A program made the position numbers and the translations under genes. The notes under the pieces were generated by a model. That model did no database searches, was not told the DNA's origin, and saw only the letters and a program-made list of their open reading frames with translations. Below are positions 1 through 6,907 of a DNA stretch of 6,907 nucleotides, piece after piece. The stretch comes from Polycyclovorans sp964425915 (GTDB lineage: Bacteria; Pseudomonadota; Gammaproteobacteria; Nevskiales; Nevskiaceae), in the NCBI GenBank assembly GCA_964425915.1, contig CAYROO010000019.1:1-6907 (forward strand), written 5' to 3'. Each line of letters begins with the position of its first letter. The stretch's first letter is position 1.

Positions 1-345
1 TACGTGCTGGTGCAGATGGAAATGAACGAGGACACCTGGCACCTCGTGAAATCCACGCCCAAGGTGCTGGGCTTCATTGGTGGCACGCCGGACAAGCCGG
101 CGCCGATCACCGACAAGGAAGCCGAGAAGATTCTCAACCGTGTCACCGAGTCGGTAGAGAAGCCGCGGCCCAAGACCCTGTTCGAGCCCGGCGAGTCGGT
201 TCGTGTCAAGGAAGGCCCGTTCGCCGACTTCAGCGGCGTGGTGGAAGAGGTCAATTACGACAAGTCCCGCCTGCGGGTGGCGGTACTGATTTTCGGGCGT
301 TCCACGCCCGTCGAGCTGGAATTCTCCCAGGTGGAGAAAGGCTGA
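1..345 (+). CDS. nusG: Transcription termination/antitermination factor NusG, C-terminal part (5' end outside window)
   Basis: NusG binds the RNA polymerase clamp through its N-terminal domain, suppresses pausing, and uses its C-terminal KOW domain to contact Rho or ribosomal protein S10. The window opens inside the gene, in frame, at a Tyr codon; 114 codons remain before TGA. Aligned from memory with E. coli NusG (181 aa), about 67 N-terminal residues are missing. The visible part holds the end of the NGN domain (the VLGFIGGT strand and a PITDKE helix), a linker with KPRPKTLFEPGE, and the KOW domain from about fragment residue 61. The IFGR motif at 289-300 carries the Phe equivalent to E. 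coli F165, a Rho/S10 contact, so the C-terminal domain looks functional. It lies just upstream of rplK, the usual order in Gammaproteobacteria. The ATG codons inside the fragment are not starts. Confidence 0.97.
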   Translation, partial: YVLVQMEMNEDTWHLVKSTPKVLGFIGGTPDKPAPITDKEAEKILNRVTESVEKPRPKTLFEPGESVRVKEGPFADFSGVVEEVNYDKSRLRVAVLIFGRSTPVELEFSQVEKG

Positions 346-349
346 CAGG

Positions 350-430
350 CGGGAATCGGGAATCGGGAATCGGGAATCGTCCGGAGCCTCGCGCTTTTGA
401 CCATTCCCGATTCCCGTCTCCCGATTCCCG
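350..430. repeat. Tandem GGGAATC heptamers facing GATTCCC heptamers: one long imperfect hairpin
   Basis: Four perfect tandem copies of GGGAATC occupy 351-378. The opposite arm at 402-429 has four 7-mers in register: CATTCCC, GATTCCC, GTCTCCC, GATTCCC. The arms pair with only three mismatched positions, plus a C350-G430 closing pair. The centre continues pairing: GTC 379-381 with GAC 399-401, then 383-387 with 393-397 (two G-U pairs), leaving a 5-nt loop at 388-392. Nearly the whole element is therefore one hairpin, starting 4 nt after the nusG stop. No T-run follows, so it is not a classical intrinsic terminator. From memory, GGGAATC/GATTCCC intergenic repeats are abundant in Xanthomonadaceae genomes, so this is probably one member of a dispersed family; that link is recollection, not shown here. 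Confidence 0.9.
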
Positions 431-440
431 GTATTTCACG

Positions 441-464
441 GGGAGCCGCAAGGCGTTCGCACCC
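441..464 (+). promoter_or_regulatory. Small hairpin upstream of rplK, possible L1-binding operator
   Basis: In the RNA, GGG (441-443) can pair with CCC (462-464), and inside it GCC (445-447) pairs with GGC (452-454) around a GCAA tetraloop (448-451). The two short helices are separated by an uneven internal loop: one A on the left and seven bases on the right. It ends 5 nt before the rplK ribosome binding site. In E. coli, L1 represses rplKA by binding a helix-loop-helix element in the same place. Shape and position fit, but the helices are only 3 bp each and I cannot verify a consensus, so this is a tentative call. Confidence 0.35.
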
Positions 465-478
465 ACTCAGGAGTTGTC

Positions 479-907
479 ATGGCAAAGAAAGTATCGGCCT
501 ACATCAAACTGCAGATTCCTGCAGGCAAGGCCAACCCGGCGCCGCCGGTCGGTCCGGCGCTGGGTCAGAACGGCGTCAACATCATGGAATTCTGCAAGCA
601 GTTCAATGCTGCCACGCAGAAGCTTGAGCCCGGTCTGCCCACCCCGGTGGTGATCACGGTCTATTCGGACCGCTCGTTCACCTTCATCACCAAGACCCCG
701 CCGGCCACCACCTTGATCAAGAAGGCCGCCGGCATCGAGTCGGGCAGCCCCACGCCGAACACCAAGAAGGTCGGCAAGATCACGATGGCCCAGGTTGAAG
801 ACATCGCCAAGCAGAAGATGCCGGATCTCAACGCCGGCAGCATGGAAGCGGCGTGCCGCATGATCGCCGGCTCCGCCCGCGCGATGGGTATCGAGGTGGA
901 GGGCTAA
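479..907 (+). CDS. rplK: 50S ribosomal protein L11
   Basis: L11 binds the GTPase-associated region of 23S rRNA at the base of the L12 stalk. It takes part in factor-dependent GTP hydrolysis and, in the stringent response, in RelA activation. The 142-residue length equals that of E. coli L11. The N-terminal domain (about 1-70) includes the proline-rich segment NPAPPVGPALGQ with P22, P23 and P26, the thiostrepton-contact region. The C-terminal rRNA-binding domain ends with the family signature around RMIAGSARAMGIEVEG. The ATG is preceded by AGGAG at 469-473 with a 5-nt spacer, and MAKKV is the normal L11 start. It is followed after 3 nt by rplA, so the two are co-transcribed and probably translationally coupled. 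Confidence 0.99.
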   Translation: MAKKVSAYIKLQIPAGKANPAPPVGPALGQNGVNIMEFCKQFNAATQKLEPGLPTPVVITVYSDRSFTFITKTPPATTLIKKAAGIESGSPTPNTKKVGKITMAQVEDIAKQKMPDLNAGSMEAACRMIAGSARAMGIEVEG

Positions 908-910
908 GTC

Positions 911-1606
911 ATGGCAAAGATCACCAAACGTCAGAAGTCCCTGGCCGGCAAGGTCGAGCAGGGCAAGCTGTACCCGATCGACCAGGCGGTCGAGCTGATC
1001 AAGGCCTGCGCCACCGCCAAGTTCTCTGAATCGGTTGACCTGTCGGTCAACCTCGGCATCGACGCCAAGAAATCGGATCAGAACGTCCGTGGGTCGACCG
1101 TGCTGCCGCACGGCAACGGCAAGACCGTCCGCGTGGCGGTGTTCACCCAGGGCGCCAAGGCGGAAGAAGCCAAGGCCGCGGGTGCCGATGAAGTGGGCAT
1201 GGAAGACCTCGCCCAGAAGATGAAGGACGGCGACCTGAACTTCGGCGTGGTCATTGCCTCGCCGGATGCCATGCGGGTGGTCGGTAGCCTCGGCCAGGTG
1301 CTCGGTCCGCGTGGCCTGATGCCCAACCCCAAGACCGGCACCGTGACGCCGGACGTGGTGACGGCGGTCAAGAATGCCAAGTCCGGTCAGGCGCGGTTCC
1401 GCACCGACAAGGCGGGCATCGTTCACTGCGCCATCGGTGCGGCGGCGTTCGATAGCACCAAGATCATCGAGAACCTGGCTGCGGTTATTCGCGATATCAA
1501 GCGTGCCAAGCCGGCCACCTCGAAGGGTCAGTACATCAAGAAGGTCACCCTGTCGACGACGATGGGGCCCGGCATTCGCGTGGACGTGTCCAGCCTGCCG
1601 GAATGA
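911..1606 (+). CDS. rplA: 50S ribosomal protein L1
   Basis: L1 binds 23S rRNA and forms the mobile L1 stalk near the E site, which helps release deacylated tRNA. In E. coli it is also the translational repressor of its own rplKA transcript. The product has 231 residues, close to E. coli's 234. Domain I is formed by the N-terminus (opening MAKITKRQK) and the C-terminus; domain II is the middle third. The family hallmark GQVLGPRGLMPNPKTGTV lies at residues 128-145, and SDQNVRGSTVLPHG is near residue 60. A GGAGGG site at 898-903, inside the end of rplK, sits 7 nt before the ATG and supports this start. Only 3 nt separate it from rplK, while 245 nt of structured leader follow it. Confidence 0.99.
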   Translation: MAKITKRQKSLAGKVEQGKLYPIDQAVELIKACATAKFSESVDLSVNLGIDAKKSDQNVRGSTVLPHGNGKTVRVAVFTQGAKAEEAKAAGADEVGMEDLAQKMKDGDLNFGVVIASPDAMRVVGSLGQVLGPRGLMPNPKTGTVTPDVVTAVKNAKSGQARFRTDKAGIVHCAIGAAAFDSTKIIENLAAVIRDIKRAKPATSKGQYIKKVTLSTTMGPGIRVDVSSLPE

Positions 1607-1612
1607 GTTGAG

Positions 1613-1646
1613 GCGCCGGTTGTGCGTTCAGGCGCACAGCCGGTGC
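1613..1646 (+). other. Fourteen-bp hairpin just after the rplA stop
   Basis: Bases 1613-1626 pair with 1633-1646 without interruption: 14 bp including two G-U pairs, around a 6-nt loop TTCAGG (1627-1632). It begins 6 nt after the rplA TGA. No T-run follows, so it is not a standard intrinsic terminator. By position it could protect or define the 3' end of rplKA mRNA, be a processing site, or be the first stem of the rplJ leader. The structure is read directly; its role is inferred. Confidence 0.7.
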
Positions 1647-1663
1647 AGAAGGAACTTTGCAGT

Positions 1664-1776
1664 GTGGCCGCAAGGCCATGCCGTCAAAGACCGTCAGTGG
1701 CCCGCAAGGGCATTAAAGGCCGAAAGGCCGCTGTCGTTAGACGGCGAAACCGGAAGCATCGCTTGACGGACGCCGT
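1664..1776 (+). promoter_or_regulatory. L10 leader RNA, the L10-L12 autoregulatory site upstream of rplJ
   Basis: In many bacteria the rplJ mRNA leader binds the L10-L12 complex through a kink-turn-like element, which represses rplJL translation. Here CCGUC (1691-1695) pairs with GACGG (1740-1744). Directly inside, AGUGGCC (1696-1702) pairs with GGCCGCU (1726-1732), leaving an unpaired GUCGUUA (1733-1739) on the 3' side only. That is the asymmetric helix-loop-helix expected of the L10 site, and the flanking GUCAAAGACCG (1683-1693) and AGACGGCG (1739-1746) match the leader motif as I remember it. An outer helix CCGUCAA (1681-1687) with UUGACGG (1763-1769) can enclose it. A GGCC-GCAA-GGCC hairpin precedes it at 1664-1679. 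The rest of the 1607-1851 gap holds no credible gene, and I see no clear promoter. Confidence 0.8.
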
Positions 1777-1836
1777 GGGGGTGTTTCGGTTGCAGGCCAC
1801 AGGGCTGAGACCGGCGCACCGTGTTTACGCATTACC

Positions 1837-1841
1837 AGGAG
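1837..1841 (+). promoter_or_regulatory. Ribosome binding site that sets the rplJ start
   Basis: AGGAG lies 10 nt before the ATG at 1852. An in-frame TTG at 1843 would extend the protein by three residues but sits 1 nt from this site, too close to be used. The ATG gives MALRLQDK, matching the normal L10 N-terminus. Confidence 0.85.
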
Positions 1842-1851
1842 ATTGTTCTTC

Positions 1852-2373
1852 ATGGCATTGAGGCTGCAAGACAAAAAAGCCCTGGTTGCGGAAGTGAACG
1901 ACGTCGCGCAGCGCGCGCACTCGGCTGTTGCGGCCGAGTACCGTGGTCTGTCGGCGGGCAAGTTTGACGAACTGCGTGCAAAGGCCCGTACCCAGGGCAT
2001 CTACCTGCACGTGGTGAAGAACACGCTCGCCGCTCGGGCCGTGGCAGGAACTCCCTTCGAGTGCCTGACGCCCGCGCTGGTGGGTCCGCTGGTACTTGGG
2101 TTCTCCATGGAGGATCCCGGTGCTGTGGGCCGCGTCATCAAGGACTTTGCCAAGGAAAACGACAAGCTGGTCGTCAAGGCGATCGCGGTGGGCGGCACCC
2201 TCTACGGGGCGGCCGACATCGAGCGTCTGGCGTCGCTGCCCACCAAGGAGCAGGCCATCGGCATGCTCATGGGCATGCTCAACGCCCCGATCAGCACGTT
2301 CGTCCGCACCCTGGCCGAGCCCGCCGCCAAGGTCACGCGCGCCGTTAAGGCCGTGGCCGACAGCCGCGCTTGA
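1852..2373 (+). CDS. rplJ: 50S ribosomal protein L10
   Basis: L10 anchors the L7/L12 stalk: its N-terminal domain binds 23S rRNA next to L11 and its C-terminal helix carries L12 dimers. With L12 it also represses its own mRNA through the leader. The product has 173 residues against 165 in E. coli. The N-terminal domain opens MALRLQDKKALVAEV and includes YRGLSAGKFDELR (about 30-42), VVKNTLAARA (about 54-63) and GTPFECL (66-72). Residues about 128-173 form the helical L12-binding tail, LASLPTKEQAIGMLMGML onward, ending in an Ala/Lys-rich stretch that explains the extra length. The start is set by AGGAG at 1837-1841. rplL follows after 56 nt, as expected for proteins made as a complex. Confidence 0.99.
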   Translation: MALRLQDKKALVAEVNDVAQRAHSAVAAEYRGLSAGKFDELRAKARTQGIYLHVVKNTLAARAVAGTPFECLTPALVGPLVLGFSMEDPGAVGRVIKDFAKENDKLVVKAIAVGGTLYGAADIERLASLPTKEQAIGMLMGMLNAPISTFVRTLAEPAAKVTRAVKAVADSRA

Positions 2374-2429
2374 GCGTTCACATCCGTACCGACGCTTTCC
2401 GGTTTTTAAGACTTTAGGAGTTTATTGAG

Positions 2430-2813
2430 ATGGCAACGAAAGAAGAGATCCTTGACGCAATCGCCAACATGTCCGTGATGGACGTGGTCGATCTGGTCAA
2501 GATGATGGAAGACAAGTTCGGCGTGTCCGCCGCTGCGCCGGTGGCCGTTGCGGCCGCTCCGGGCGCTGGCGCGGGTGCTGCCGCTGCCGCCGAAGAGCAG
2601 ACCGAGTTCACGGTCGTGCTCGCCGGCATCGACCCGGCCAAGAAGGTCGGCGTCATCAAGGTGGTGCGCGAGCTCACCGGCCTGGGTCTGAAGGAAGCCA
2701 AGGACCTGGTCGAAGGCGCGCCGCAGACCGTCAAGGAAGGCGTCGACAAGGCAGCTGCCGAAGAGATGAAGAAGAAGCTGGAAGAAGGTGGCGGCAAGGT
2801 CGAACTCAAGTAA
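2430..2813 (+). CDS. rplL: 50S ribosomal protein L7/L12
   Basis: L12 is the multicopy stalk protein that recruits translational GTPases (IF2, EF-Tu, EF-G, RF3) and stimulates their GTP hydrolysis. The 127-residue product has the standard three parts. The N-terminal dimerisation and L10-binding domain is residues 1-32. An Ala/Pro/Gly-rich flexible hinge spans about 33-54. The globular factor-binding domain, 59-127, contains KKVGVIKVVRELTGLGLKEAKDLVE (K71 to E95) with the conserved contact helices. It is slightly longer than E. coli L12 (121 aa), mostly in the hinge. AGGAG at 2416-2420 with a 9-nt spacer supports the ATG. L12 is needed in several copies per ribosome; the good site fits strong translation. 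Confidence 0.99.
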   Translation: MATKEEILDAIANMSVMDVVDLVKMMEDKFGVSAAAPVAVAAAPGAGAGAAAAAEEQTEFTVVLAGIDPAKKVGVIKVVRELTGLGLKEAKDLVEGAPQTVKEGVDKAAAEEMKKKLEEGGGKVELK

Positions 2814-2843
2814 GACCCTTGTTGTCGCATTTCATTGCGGCAT

Positions 2844-2880
2844 GGCACCTGGCCGGGGCTTTCCCGGCCAGGGCTTTGCC
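2844..2880 (+). terminator. Hairpin between rplL and rpoB, probable leaky terminator/attenuator
   Basis: CCTGGCCGGG (2848-2857) pairs perfectly with CCCGGCCAGG (2863-2872) around a 5-nt loop GCTTT. GGCA (2844-2847) can also pair with TGCC (2877-2880) across a 4-nt bulge. The stem is very GC-rich, but only TTT follows (2875-2877), then GCCGTTGTT, so termination should be partial. In E. coli an attenuator in this same gap lets only part of transcription reach rpoBC, matching the lower need for RNA polymerase than for ribosomal proteins. The hairpin is seen; the attenuation role is inferred. Confidence 0.65.
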
Positions 2881-2900
2881 GTTGTTGCATCCCGAACATG

Positions 2901-2937
2901 GGGAATGCGGATCCGCTTAGGCGGGGTCCGAATTCCC
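2901..2937 (+). other. Long hairpin in the rpoB leader, possible RNase III-type processing site
   Basis: GGGAAT (2901-2906) pairs with ATTCCC (2932-2937). After one G-A mismatch, CGGATCCGC (2908-2916) pairs with GCGG-GTCCG (2921-2930) with one bulged G and one G-U pair, closing on a TTAG loop (2917-2920). This gives about 15 pairs. No T-run follows. E. coli has an RNase III cleavage site between rplL and rpoB; this stem is the best candidate for an equivalent here, by position only. Confidence 0.5.
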
Positions 2938-2941
2938 GATG

Positions 2942-2970
2942 TCCGGTTCCAAGGACCGGAATGAATTCCG
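2942..2970 (+). other. Two overlapping, mutually exclusive small hairpins upstream of rpoB
   Basis: TCCGGT (2942-2947) pairs with ACCGGA (2955-2960) around a 7-nt loop. Alternatively CGGAAT (2957-2962) pairs with ATTCCG (2965-2970), a near-palindrome that as RNA would close on a short loop. They share 2957-2960, so both cannot form together. The region ends 9 nt before the rpoB Shine-Dalgarno sequence GAGG (2980-2983). A regulatory role is speculative. Confidence 0.4.
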
Positions 2971-2988
2971 CTGTTTGACGAGGTTGAC

Positions 2989-6907
<3,919 letters not shown>

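Noticed and set aside
467..1426. A 319-codon open frame on the - strand across rplK and rplA
   Set aside because: Antisense to two certain ribosomal protein genes; composition is typical of a complementary-strand shadow and no family is recognisable.
1763..1791. A possible promoter for rplJ, with TTGACG as -35
   Set aside because: The hexamer at 17-bp spacing is TCGGTT, a poor -10, and TTGACGG is better explained as an arm of the leader helix.
1622..1861. A 79-codon + strand frame filling the rplA-rplJ gap, starting at GTG
   Set aside because: It has no Shine-Dalgarno sequence, an Arg-rich composition without family features, overlaps the rplJ start, and the DNA is explained by the L10 leader RNA structure.
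2373..2407. A terminator-like stem plus T-run between rplJ and rplL
   Set aside because: AGCGT/ACGCT is only 5 bp with a 14-nt loop, and the TTTTT is 6 nt beyond the stem. Termination here would also cut off rplL, which needs high expression.
2414..2899. A 161-codon - strand frame over rplL
   Set aside because: Antisense to rplL; its Ala/Pro/Ser repeats are the complement of the Ala-rich L12 hinge.

Overview
This window is a stretch of the bacterial transcription/translation core operon, all on the + strand: the end of nusG, then rplK, rplA, rplJ and rplL, then most of rpoB. nusG lacks its 5' end and rpoB its 3' end because the window cuts them. The DNA is GC-rich. Protein sequences are clearly gammaproteobacterial. 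Two things point to the order Xanthomonadales (Lysobacterales): an RpoB of about 1380 residues when completed, with a roughly 23-residue insertion in the place and style I recall from Xanthomonas RpoB, and a long GGGAATC/GATTCCC inverted repeat after nusG of a kind I remember as common between genes in Xanthomonadaceae. Family or genus cannot be set from here.

Layout: nusG C-terminal part (1-345); spacer with a near-complete 81-nt hairpin built from tandem 7-mers (350-430) and a small possible L1-binding hairpin (441-464); rplK (479-907) and rplA (911-1606), only 3 nt apart; a 245-nt leader (1607-1851) with a 14-bp hairpin next to the rplA stop and a recognisable L10-binding leader RNA; rplJ (1852-2373); rplL (2430-2813); a 175-nt spacer (2814-2988) with a strong GC hairpin that looks like the leaky rplL-rpoB attenuator plus two more hairpins; rpoB from 2989 to the window end.

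How the parts work together: NusG is an RNA polymerase elongation factor that couples to the ribosome or Rho. L11, L1, L10 and L12 build the mobile stalk regions of the 50S subunit. RpoB is the catalytic beta subunit of RNA polymerase. In E. coli, L1 represses rplKA and the L10-L12 complex represses rplJL by binding the mRNA, while an attenuator and RNase III site separate rplL from rpoB. The non-coding segments here fit that scheme.

I found no new defence, mobile or biosynthetic system. The window is conserved housekeeping DNA, and what merits attention is the non-coding RNA structure between genes and lineage-specific insertions in RpoB.
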